A DNA stretch of 41,018 bases, from assembly GCF_900114545.1 (NCBI RefSeq), contig NZ_FOTI01000025.1, forward strand, positions 1 to 41,018. The letters run 5' to 3'. The notes beneath the pieces are model-generated. The model ran no database searches and was not told where the DNA came from. It saw only the letters and a list, made by a program, of their open reading frames with translations. Shown one piece after another: positions 28,908 to 37,242 of the stretch (position 1 is its first letter; each line of letters begins with the position of its first letter). The stretch is from Halanaerobium salsuginis (GTDB lineage: Bacteria > Bacillota > Halanaerobiia > Halanaerobiales > Halanaerobiaceae). Made by a program: the position numbers and the translations under genes.

Positions 28908-29675
28908 ATGTATAATGTTGCCGTAATTGATGATGAATGGTGGATTTTACAGGGGATTTTAAAAACATTTAATTTTAAAGAAAATGGATTTAAGGTTGTG
29001 CTTGCAACTACTGATGCAGAAAAGGCCTTTAGTTTTTTGCAGAGTAACCAGTTAGATGCAGTTTTTACTGATATTAGAATGCCTGAGTTTTCAGGTATTG
29101 AGCTGCTAGAAAAGAGCCGCAAACTAGGCAGTGTTTCAGAATTTATTATTATTAGTGGTTATGCAGAATTTAGCTATGCTCAGGATGCAATTCGTGCTGG
29201 GGCTTTTGACTATTGCTTAAAACCAATTAAAAAAACAAAGGCGGATTCTATTTTAAAATCTTTAAAAGAAAAATTAAATAATAAAAATACAAATAGTAAA
29301 AATAAAAGAATAAAGAAAAAACTAATAGATAATAAATTTGCCGAGATTGATAATCCTGATTTTCGTCAACTGCTTAACTATATTGCTGTTAATTACTCTA
29401 AAAGATTATACTTGAAGAATTTGGCAAAAAAATTTGGCTTTAATTCAAATTATATTTGTCATTTATTTAATAAATATTTGGCCCAGAGTTTTTCCGAATA
29501 TCTAACTAATCTGCGGATGGATAAAGCAATCGAACTGCTTAAACAAAACAAATTAACTATCAGTGAAATAGCAAATCAGACAGGATATAATGATTACTAT
29601 TACTTTAATAAGGTTTTTAAAAAATATTTTGGTATAACAGCAACTGAATATCGCAAAAAATATAGTGAAATTTAA
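28908..29675 (+). CDS. Response regulator with AraC-type DNA-binding domain (YesN-like)
   Basis: Output half of a YesM/YesN two-component pair. The receiver domain covers about residues 1-120: acidic pocket D8-D9, phospho-acceptor D55 (FTDIRMPEFSG), and conserved lysine in CLKPIKK. The AraC helix-turn-helix spans about 148-255, ending in the usual FKKYFGITATEYRKKY block. At 255 residues it is much shorter than Bacillus YesN (about 370), because the central linker is almost absent. The start follows GAGGAGGG. The neighbouring kinase and importer suggest it activates the mannan genes; targets are inferred. Confidence 0.92.
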   Translation: MYNVAVIDDEWWILQGILKTFNFKENGFKVVLATTDAEKAFSFLQSNQLDAVFTDIRMPEFSGIELLEKSRKLGSVSEFIIISGYAEFSYAQDAIRAGAFDYCLKPIKKTKADSILKSLKEKLNNKNTNSKNKRIKKKLIDNKFAEIDNPDFRQLLNYIAVNYSKRLYLKNLAKKFGFNSNYICHLFNKYLAQSFSEYLTNLRMDKAIELLKQNKLTISEIANQTGYNDYYYFNKVFKKYFGITATEYRKKYSEI

Positions 29676-29759
29676 CAGTTATTTGCTAGCTGGAAATTAT
29701 TTGTTTTAAGTAATTTAACTCTTAATAGTGGGGGATGACTTATCGGAAGAAATATAAAA

Positions 29760-31487
29760 TTGAAAACCCAAGTTTATATTCTAATCGGGTTCGTAATTAT
29801 ACTGGTTATTTCGCTGCAAACTTATAACTATTATAAAATACATACACTAATTGAAACAAGAGTTAGCAATTATTCGAGACAGAGTATTAATCAACTGCAG
29901 AAAAGACTTGCAAAGAGTTTGCTAACGGTAGAGGATGCAGCACGTAAATTTGCTTATAATCCCTTTGTCAGGCAATATTTAAAAACAGATCAAATAAAAG
30001 TTAAATTTGAATTGAAAAATTATTTAGAAAGTATTATTAATGATACTCTGGAGGATAATAATGAAATATCAGCTTTTGCTTTAATTGAAGATGAGAGCTG
30101 GCGCAATTTTTATGGTAATTTGGATTATCCTATTTATCAGGAAATTATGCAGCAGATAAATTTAAGATCACTGACTTTAAAAAAAGGTAGATTTATTACT
30201 ATAAAAACAAGTTCTAAAGTTATTTATGCTTATCTGCTGCCTATTTTTGCTATTAATGATAATTCTCTTCTTAATCAGAGATTAGGTTCAGTTTTATTAT
30301 TATTAAGCCAAACTAGTATTGACAATATTCTTAATGAAGTGGCAGTTAATAATTATACTAGCTTTTTTTTATTAAATCAGGAAAATCAAGTTATTGCAGC
30401 TAACAATAATTCTCTGGCCAATAGAATTCAGGCTAATAATTATGCAGATTATAAAAAAAATGATAATTTTATTATTCAAACAGCTAAGATAGATGCTCCT
30501 GGTTGGAAATTATCAGCAATAATTTTGAAAAAAGAAGTAACAGCTGACTTAAGTATTTTCCCAATGCTAATTGTATTTAGTGGTTTAATTTTAATTAGTT
30601 TATTAAGTGCAATTGCACTTATTCTGGATTTTAATATCACACGGCCAATTACTAATCTGGCTCTTAATCTTGAACAAATAGGAAATAAATATCTGGATGA
30701 AAGAATTGAATTAGAAACAGCTGGAGAATTAAATATTATAGTTGAAGATACTAATAAAATGCTTGATAAAATAGAAACTTTGAGCAAAACAGAAATGAAA
30801 ATGCAAAAGCAAATCTATGAAAGCCAGCTGAGCAGACAGCAGGCTGAACTTTCAGCATTGCAGAGTCAAATTAATCCACATTTTCTTTATAATACTTTAG
30901 AATGTATGCGCAGTATAGCAGCTGTATATGAAAGTCAGGAAATAGTTGATATTTCAACAGCTATGGCAGATATTTTTCGTTATAATATCAAAGCTAATAA
31001 TCTGGTTACTTTTGCTGAAGAATTGGAAATTATTAAAAGCTATTTAAAAATAATGGAACTTCGTTTTCCAGATAAATTCAAATTTGAATTTAAGATAGAA
31101 GAAGCCATTTTAAGCCGGCAAATTATTAAAATGACTTTACAGCCTCTGGTTGAAAATGCTATTTATCATGGGCTGGAAAGCAGAAGAAAAGCCGGCAAAT
31201 TGCTTTTAGAAGCAAAAACTGATGCCCAAAATATTATTTTTAAGATTAAAGATAATGGACTGGGGATTGCAGAGCCAGAGTTGGCTAATTTGAATAAAAA
31301 ATTAACTTCGGTTTTAGAACTTAAAAAAGAAGATCTGCAGACAGAGGGAATTGGGCTGTTAAACATTAATAAACGAATAAAATTATACTATGGATTAGAA
31401 TATGGACTTACAATCTCTAGTAATTTAGACCAGGGAACTGAGGTAATTGTCGAAATACCATTAGCTAAAAGCAAAGGTGATTTGTAA
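29760..31487 (+). CDS. Sensor histidine kinase (YesM-like)
   Basis: Membrane sensor kinase of the LytS/YesM class. TM1 is about residues 6-24, an external Cache-like sensor lies between, TM2 is about 269-291, then HAMP. H374 in INPHFLYNTLE is the phosphorylated histidine, and VENAIYHG, KDNGLGI and GIGLLNI form the ATP site. The start is a TTG at 29760 with GGAAGA upstream. Oddly, an ATG at 29735 opens a basic stretch (MTYRKKYK) typical of YesM N-termini but in another frame; removing one A near 29759 would join it to this protein. A true indel or simply a TTG start are both possible. Confidence 0.9.
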   Translation: MKTQVYILIGFVIILVISLQTYNYYKIHTLIETRVSNYSRQSINQLQKRLAKSLLTVEDAARKFAYNPFVRQYLKTDQIKVKFELKNYLESIINDTLEDNNEISAFALIEDESWRNFYGNLDYPIYQEIMQQINLRSLTLKKGRFITIKTSSKVIYAYLLPIFAINDNSLLNQRLGSVLLLLSQTSIDNILNEVAVNNYTSFFLLNQENQVIAANNNSLANRIQANNYADYKKNDNFIIQTAKIDAPGWKLSAIILKKEVTADLSIFPMLIVFSGLILISLLSAIALILDFNITRPITNLALNLEQIGNKYLDERIELETAGELNIIVEDTNKMLDKIETLSKTEMKMQKQIYESQLSRQQAELSALQSQINPHFLYNTLECMRSIAAVYESQEIVDISTAMADIFRYNIKANNLVTFAEELEIIKSYLKIMELRFPDKFKFEFKIEEAILSRQIIKMTLQPLVENAIYHGLESRRKAGKLLLEAKTDAQNIIFKIKDNGLGIAEPELANLNKKLTSVLELKKEDLQTEGIGLLNINKRIKLYYGLEYGLTISSNLDQGTEVIVEIPLAKSKGDL

Positions 31488-32075
31488 ATGAGTTTATTTA
31501 GTTTAGAAGGACCACTCTATAAAATTTCAAAATTAATTTACACTTTATTAACCTTAAATTTTTTATGCTTTATTTTTTCAATTCCGATCATAACAATGGG
31601 AACTTCAATTACAGCTCTTTTTTATGTAACTGGAAAAATAATTAGAGGAGAAAACTATTATTTATTTAAAGATTTCTGGAAAAGTTTCTGGCTTAATTTG
31701 CGGCAGGGAATAATGATATTTTTATTATTTACTGCAGGATTTTATTTAATTTTAGTTAATATAAGAAGTGTAAATATATTAGGCTTAAGCAAAATTTTTA
31801 TCTGGCTGCAGTATTTAATTCTATTCGAACTTACTGCTGGAATAATTGTAATTTTCCCTCTGCTGGCCCGCTATCATTTTAAGTCCTGGTCTGGAATTAA
31901 ATTTGCTTTCTTTCTGGTGAATAGACATTTAATTACAGCAATTTTAGCTGTTGCAGTTTTACCAGCTTTATTTGGACTCGTTTACTGGCAGCCTGTTTTT
32001 TTATTATTTATAATAGCAATTTATGGTTTCTGGATTAATCTTTTATGGCAATCTAAATTTGTTTATCATAAATAA
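31488..32075 (+). CDS. YesL-like membrane protein (DUF624)
   Basis: Small integral membrane protein of 195 residues, rich in hydrophobic helices: about 20-42, 70-92, 100-125 and two near the end. The GPLYKISKLIYTLLTLNFL start is the mark of the DUF624/YesL family. These genes travel with YesM/YesN kinases and LplB/YtcP-type importers; the molecular role is unknown, perhaps in sensing or transport assembly. Its ATG directly follows the kinase stop codon. The stop lies in the arm of the terminator hairpin. Confidence 0.85.
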   Translation: MSLFSLEGPLYKISKLIYTLLTLNFLCFIFSIPIITMGTSITALFYVTGKIIRGENYYLFKDFWKSFWLNLRQGIMIFLLFTAGFYLILVNIRSVNILGLSKIFIWLQYLILFELTAGIIVIFPLLARYHFKSWSGIKFAFFLVNRHLITAILAVAVLPALFGLVYWQPVFLLFIIAIYGFWINLLWQSKFVYHK

Positions 32076-32110
32076 TCAGGTATAAAATTACTTTAGCCTG
32101 ATTATTTTTA
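32071..32110 (+). terminator. Terminator overlapping the yesL-like stop codon
   Basis: AATAATCAGG (32071-32080) pairs with CCTGATTATT (32097-32106), followed by TTTATAA. The TAA stop lies in the left arm. Confidence 0.7.
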
Positions 32111-32170
32111 TAATTAGTTATTTAACTTAAAATTAAAGTAGTTTAATATATATTAAAAGGAGCGATAGTT

Positions 32171-33127
32171 ATGTTACTAGAAATGCCACTGGCCGAAATG
32201 AAAAAATATCAGGGTTCTACTCCTGCTGCCGAAGATTTTAACGCTTATTGGAAAAGAGCGTTAAAAGAAATGCAGGCTGTTTCTGCCGAAATTGAATTAA
32301 AAAGAGCTGATTTTCAAACAAATTTTGCTGAGTGTTTTGATTTATATTTTACTGGGGTGCGAGGAGCCCGGATTCATGTTAAATATATTAGACCTAAAAA
32401 TATTAAATCAGAACAACCAGCAGTTATTGAATTCCATGGCTATGGTTGTAAAATAGAAGATTGGGCAGATAAACTTATTTTTGCTGCCCGGGGCTATTCT
32501 TATTTTGGCATGGATTGTCGAGGTCAGGCTGGTTATTCTGAAGATACAGGAGGAGTAATTGGTAATACTAGAAATGGTCATATAATTAGAGGTCTAGCTG
32601 GTAGTCCAGATGACTTACTTTTTCGGCATATTTTTCTTGATGCTGCTCAGTTGGCTAAAATTGTTATGGCGAGAGAAGATGTAGCAGCTGATCGGGTCGG
32701 TGTTTATGGATACTCACAGGGAGGTGCTTTGACAATTGCCTGTGCTGCTCTACAGCCGGCAATTAAACTGGCGGCTCCTGTTTATCCTTTTCTGGCTGAT
32801 TACAAGCGGGTCACTCAGCTTGATATTGAAGCTAGCGCTTATGCTGAACTAAAAGATTATTTTCGTAAATTTGATCCTTTACATAAAAAACAGCTAGAAT
32901 TATTTCAAAAGTTATCTTATATAGATATTCAAAATCTAGCTGCACGAGTTAAAGCACAGATATTAATGGCAACAGGGCTTTCAGATCAGGTATGTCCTCC
33001 TTCAACTCAGTTTGCTGTTTATAATAAATTAAAAACAAACAAAGAACTGATACTTTATCCTGATTTTGGTCATGAAGATCTACCTGGCTTAAGAGATAGT
33101 CATTATAAATTTTTTGCTCAATTATAA
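32171..33127 (+). CDS. Acetyl esterase, CE7 family (acetyl-xylan esterase / cephalosporin-C deacetylase type)
   Basis: Alpha/beta hydrolase that removes acetyl groups from oligosaccharides in the cytoplasm. The 318-residue length is exactly that of CE7 enzymes. RGQAGYSED (RGQ motif, about 120), nucleophile S182 in GYSQGG, D272 in GLSDQVCPP and H301 in GHE form the family's triad, matching the known CE7 order. No signal peptide. In this locus the natural substrate is more likely O-acetylated galactoglucomannan oligosaccharides than xylan (inference). It starts after AAAGGAG and begins a new operon behind the yesL terminator. Confidence 0.92.
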   Translation: MLLEMPLAEMKKYQGSTPAAEDFNAYWKRALKEMQAVSAEIELKRADFQTNFAECFDLYFTGVRGARIHVKYIRPKNIKSEQPAVIEFHGYGCKIEDWADKLIFAARGYSYFGMDCRGQAGYSEDTGGVIGNTRNGHIIRGLAGSPDDLLFRHIFLDAAQLAKIVMAREDVAADRVGVYGYSQGGALTIACAALQPAIKLAAPVYPFLADYKRVTQLDIEASAYAELKDYFRKFDPLHKKQLELFQKLSYIDIQNLAARVKAQILMATGLSDQVCPPSTQFAVYNKLKTNKELILYPDFGHEDLPGLRDSHYKFFAQL

Positions 33128-33193
33128 TTAATTTTAAAGATAAAATAATGTATAATCAATTTTAATTAGATAAATAAAATCAGGAGGTTAGAT

Positions 33194-35461
33194 ATGATAA
33201 CTTTTACAGTTGAAAATAAAGTTTTTCATTTACAGGCAAAAAATTCATCTTATTTAATAGAAATTGCTCCAACTGGTCATTTAATTCATCTCTATTGGGG
33301 TAAAAAATTGCCTCAGACAGCTGATTATCGGAGATTATTAAGTGCTGAATTACGAAAGAAACATCTTCAATCTGAAACAGCAAATAATTTTAAATTAGAT
33401 AATATTCCTCAGGAGTATCCTGCTTATGGAAACTCCGATTTTAGACAGCCGGCTTTTGAAGTAAGATTGGCAGATGGATCGTCACTTAGTAATTTAAAAT
33501 ATCAATCCCATAAGATTGCAAGTGGTAAGGATAAATTAACTGGTTTACCTGCTCTTTATGTAGAAGATAAAAAAGCAGCAACTAGTTTAAAAATTAAATT
33601 ATATGATCAAAAGGCTGAGCTTGAAGTTGAACTTAGCTATACTGTTTTTAAAGAATTTGATGTTATAGCAAGGTCAGCAGTTTTAACTAATAAAGGACAG
33701 CAAAAAATAGTTTTAGAGCGTGCTTTTAGTGCTGCAGTTGACTTTATTGATGCTAATTATGAATTAATTACTTCAGCAGGTGATTGGTCACGGGAGAATC
33801 ATTTAGTAAGAAGATCTCTGCAGCCTGGACTGCAGGCAGTAGAAAGTACCAGAGGAGCTAGTAGTGCCCAGCATAATCCATTTTTAGTTCTGGCACGACC
33901 AGAAGCAACTGAAGAGCAAGGAGAAGTTTATGGCTTTAACCTAGTTTATAGTGGTAATTTTTTTGCTGGAGTTCAGGTTAATAGTTTTGAACAAGCTAGA
34001 GTTTTAATGGGAATCAATCAATTTGATTTTAGCTGGCAGCTCAAAGCAAGCGAAAGTTTTCAGACTCCAGAATTAGTAATGACTTATTCTGGAAAAGGGT
34101 TAAGTAAACTATCGCAAACTTACCATAAGCTTTATCGTAAGCATTTGATGCGGGGTAAATATAAAGAGCAAGTTAGACCTATTTTACTTAATAACTGGGA
34201 AGCTACTTATTTTGATTTTGATGAAGCCAGGATTTTAGAAATAGCTAAAGCTGGTAGTGAATTAGGAGTAGAATTATTTGTGCTTGATGATGGTTGGTTT
34301 GGCAGCAGAAATGATGATACAACTTCACTTGGTGATTGGTTTGTTGATCGAGAAAAACTCCCTGCAGGTCTGGCTAGTCTGGCTGAGAAGGTAAATAATT
34401 TAGGGCTTAAATTTGGACTCTGGTTTGAACCAGAGATGGTTTCACCTGAGAGCCAATTATACCAAAAACATCCTGATTGGTGTATTCATATTCCGGGCAG
34501 AAATAGAACTTTAGCTCGCAGTCAGCTTATTCTGGACTTAAGTCGTCCTGAAGTACGAGCTAAAATTATGGAGATGTTGACCACTATCCTGGAAAGTGTT
34601 AAGATAAGCTATATTAAATGGGACATGAATCGTAACATGACTGAAATTGGTTCAGCAAAATTAGATTCTGATCAGCAGCGGGAATTACCACATCGTTATT
34701 TACTTGGTCTTTATGAGATGCTGGAAGAGCTGCAGCAGAGTTTTCCAGAAATTCTATTTGAAAGCTGTGCTAGTGGTGGTGGCCGCTTTGACCCTGCAAT
34801 GTTATATTATATGCCGCAGAGCTGGACCAGTGATAATACAGATGCTGGATCACGCTTAAAAATTCAAACAGGGACAAGCCTTTTTTATCCACTAGTAGCC
34901 ATGGGAGCACATGTTTCTGCTGTGCCTAATCATCAAGTGGGTCGTTCTACTTCTTTAATCACTAGAGGTGATACAGCTTATTTTGGTAATTTTGGCTATG
35001 AACTTGATTTACGAAAATTAACTCAGACTGAAAAAGAGCTGGTTAAAAAGCAAATATCATTTTATAAACAGGAAAGAACTTTGATTCAAACAGGTGATTT
35101 TTATAGATTATTGAGCCCCTTTGCTGATCAACTGGATACTGCCTGGCTGGTAGTAAATGAAAATAAAACAGCAGCAGTGGCTGCTTTTTATAAAGTTCTG
35201 GCTGAGGCTAACCAACCTGGCCGTTACTTAAAGTTAGCTGGACTTGATCCCCAAAAATATTATAAGGTGAATTTAATTAATCAGTTGAAAACGGAAGTTA
35301 AACTTTATCCTGAAACAGCGGTTTATAGCGGTGTAGAATTAATGTCAGTTGGAATTGTTTTACCGGAAAAAATAGTTAATTTACTGCCTGATGGTAGTGA
35401 ATCAAGAGGTGATTTTCAGTCACTGGTCTGGAAAATAACAGCAGTAACTGCTAATACCTAA
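33194..35461 (+). CDS. Alpha-galactosidase, GH36 (classical)
   Basis: Cytoplasmic alpha-galactosidase cleaving side groups from galactomanno-oligosaccharides or raffinose-type sugars. The 755-residue length and domain order (beta-sandwich, barrel, C-terminal sheet) are those of bacterial GH36 group I enzymes. LDDGWFG (364-370), nucleophile D477 in KWDMNR, and acid/base D547 in WTSDNTDA after ESCASGGGRFD are all intact and fall at nearly the same positions as in Geobacillus AgaB. The start follows CAGGAGG. It is clearly a different branch from the GH36 protein at 7269, so the locus has two non-redundant alpha-galactosidases. Confidence 0.93.
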   Translation: MITFTVENKVFHLQAKNSSYLIEIAPTGHLIHLYWGKKLPQTADYRRLLSAELRKKHLQSETANNFKLDNIPQEYPAYGNSDFRQPAFEVRLADGSSLSNLKYQSHKIASGKDKLTGLPALYVEDKKAATSLKIKLYDQKAELEVELSYTVFKEFDVIARSAVLTNKGQQKIVLERAFSAAVDFIDANYELITSAGDWSRENHLVRRSLQPGLQAVESTRGASSAQHNPFLVLARPEATEEQGEVYGFNLVYSGNFFAGVQVNSFEQARVLMGINQFDFSWQLKASESFQTPELVMTYSGKGLSKLSQTYHKLYRKHLMRGKYKEQVRPILLNNWEATYFDFDEARILEIAKAGSELGVELFVLDDGWFGSRNDDTTSLGDWFVDREKLPAGLASLAEKVNNLGLKFGLWFEPEMVSPESQLYQKHPDWCIHIPGRNRTLARSQLILDLSRPEVRAKIMEMLTTILESVKISYIKWDMNRNMTEIGSAKLDSDQQRELPHRYLLGLYEMLEELQQSFPEILFESCASGGGRFDPAMLYYMPQSWTSDNTDAGSRLKIQTGTSLFYPLVAMGAHVSAVPNHQVGRSTSLITRGDTAYFGNFGYELDLRKLTQTEKELVKKQISFYKQERTLIQTGDFYRLLSPFADQLDTAWLVVNENKTAAVAAFYKVLAEANQPGRYLKLAGLDPQKYYKVNLINQLKTEVKLYPETAVYSGVELMSVGIVLPEKIVNLLPDGSESRGDFQSLVWKITAVTANT

Positions 35462-35484
35462 CTTGTTATTAGGAGAGATAAGCT

Positions 35485-37242
35485 ATGACAGAAATAAAAA
35501 AATTATGGGCTTACTTAAAAAATTATCGACTTTATTTTTTTGCTGCTTTAATTTTTATAATACTTAATGTTGTTTTTTCAATGATTCCTGGATATTTAAA
35601 TCGACGTATTATTGATGATGTAATTAGAGGTCAGCAGCTTAAACTATTATTTAGTCTTTTGACTGCTTATGTAATAGCAACTTTATTGCGCTCAATAGCA
35701 ATAATGCTGCAAAGATTTTTTACAGAAATTTTATCCCAGAATTTATTAAAAGATTTAAAACAGGCTCTTTATGAAAAACTACAGAAGCTTTCTTTTAATT
35801 TTTATAATAAAAATAGAACCGGGGAACTAATGTCAAGAATGACAGGTGATATGGAAGCGATTAGAATGTTATTTGCTGATGGCATGATCCAGTTTACCAG
35901 AGCTATTTTTTACCTTATTTTTGTTGTACTAGTTTTAATTCAGGAAAATATTGCTTTAACTTTAGTTTCTATTTGTTTAAGTCCATTAATTGGCTTTTTT
36001 GCTTATAGACTTGGCGTCAGGATTAAACCGATTTTTCGTCAGGTAAGAAGACAGTATTCTGATCTTAACTCAACAGTTCAGGAAAATATTTCTGGAATTA
36101 GAATAGTTAAGGCTTTTCATCAGCAGGCATTTGAGATGGAAAAATTTTCAGAAGAAAATAATAGTTATTTTATTAAAAACTATCGTGCTGCTCAGATTTG
36201 GTCAAAATATTTTCCTATTATGGAATTTCTGGGTGGGATGAGTACTGTTTTGCTTCTTTTTTATGGCGGAAGACTTGTAATTAGCGGAGAAATTACTCTG
36301 GGAGTCTGGATGCAGTTTAACAGCTATCTCTGGATGTTAATTATGCCAATGCGAATGATCGGACCAATTGTTAATATGTTTTCTCGAACTAGTGCTTCAG
36401 CCGAACGTATTTTTAATATTTTAGAAAAAGAACCTGAAATTAAAAACATTGCTGAACCAATTAAGGCAACAAAAATTGCAGGTAAGGTAGAATTTAAAAA
36501 TGTTGGATTAAGCTATGGGGATGAAGTTATATTAAAAAATATTTCTTTTCTAGCTGAACCTGGCCAAACAATTGCAATTATGGGTACTACTGGCAGCGGG
36601 AAAACTTCTCTAGTTAATCTAATTCCCCGTTTTTACGAAGCTACCAGTGGTGAAGTATTAATTGATGGTCGAGATAACCGTAGCTATGATTTATATGATC
36701 TTCGCCAGCAGATAAGTGTTGTGATGCAGGAAGTATTTTTGTTTTCCGAAACTATTGCCAATAATATAGCCTATGGCCGCCCAGAGGTTGGATTAGAAAA
36801 AATTAAATCTGCAGCTGAGATTAGTAGTGCCAGAGACTTTATTGAAGAAATGGAAGCTGGCTTTGAAGAAGTAATTGGAGAACGAGGAATGGGACTATCT
36901 GGGGGACAGAAACAACGAGTATCGCTGGCCCGGGCTCTGGTGCAGGAAAGTCCTATTTTAATTATGGATGATGCAACTTCGGCTGTAGATATGGAAACTG
37001 AGCATCAGATTCAGCAGGCTTTAGAGTCCAGAGCAGACAAAAGTACTGTGTTTTTAATTGCTCACCGGATTTCTTCGGTTAGAAATGCTGATCAAATTTT
37101 AATTCTCAATGATGGTGAAATAATTGAACGCGGCACCCACGCTGAACTAATTAAACAGCAAGGCCATTACTATAAAATGTTTAAAGAACAGTATAAAGAA
37201 GTAATGGACGAAGCAGAAATTGCAGAAAGGTGGGTGGACTAA
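35485..37242 (+). CDS. Heterodimeric ABC exporter, subunit with degenerate ATP site
   Basis: Half-transporter of the type-IV (former type I) exporter fold: six membrane helices (about 1-320) and an ATPase. Walker A GTTGSGKTS is 367-375, the signature LSGGQ 471-475, and Walker B ends D495-D496, where D496 replaces the catalytic glutamate. This is the known mark of the asymmetric partner in heterodimers such as TM287/288 and BmrCD. The 585-residue length is normal. It is joined to the next gene with no gap. The substrate (drug, peptide or sugar) cannot be told; the operon also contains the CE7 and alpha-galactosidase genes. Confidence 0.9.
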   Translation: MTEIKKLWAYLKNYRLYFFAALIFIILNVVFSMIPGYLNRRIIDDVIRGQQLKLLFSLLTAYVIATLLRSIAIMLQRFFTEILSQNLLKDLKQALYEKLQKLSFNFYNKNRTGELMSRMTGDMEAIRMLFADGMIQFTRAIFYLIFVVLVLIQENIALTLVSICLSPLIGFFAYRLGVRIKPIFRQVRRQYSDLNSTVQENISGIRIVKAFHQQAFEMEKFSEENNSYFIKNYRAAQIWSKYFPIMEFLGGMSTVLLLFYGGRLVISGEITLGVWMQFNSYLWMLIMPMRMIGPIVNMFSRTSASAERIFNILEKEPEIKNIAEPIKATKIAGKVEFKNVGLSYGDEVILKNISFLAEPGQTIAIMGTTGSGKTSLVNLIPRFYEATSGEVLIDGRDNRSYDLYDLRQQISVVMQEVFLFSETIANNIAYGRPEVGLEKIKSAAEISSARDFIEEMEAGFEEVIGERGMGLSGGQKQRVSLARALVQESPILIMDDATSAVDMETEHQIQQALESRADKSTVFLIAHRISSVRNADQILILNDGEIIERGTHAELIKQQGHYYKMFKEQYKEVMDEAEIAERWVD

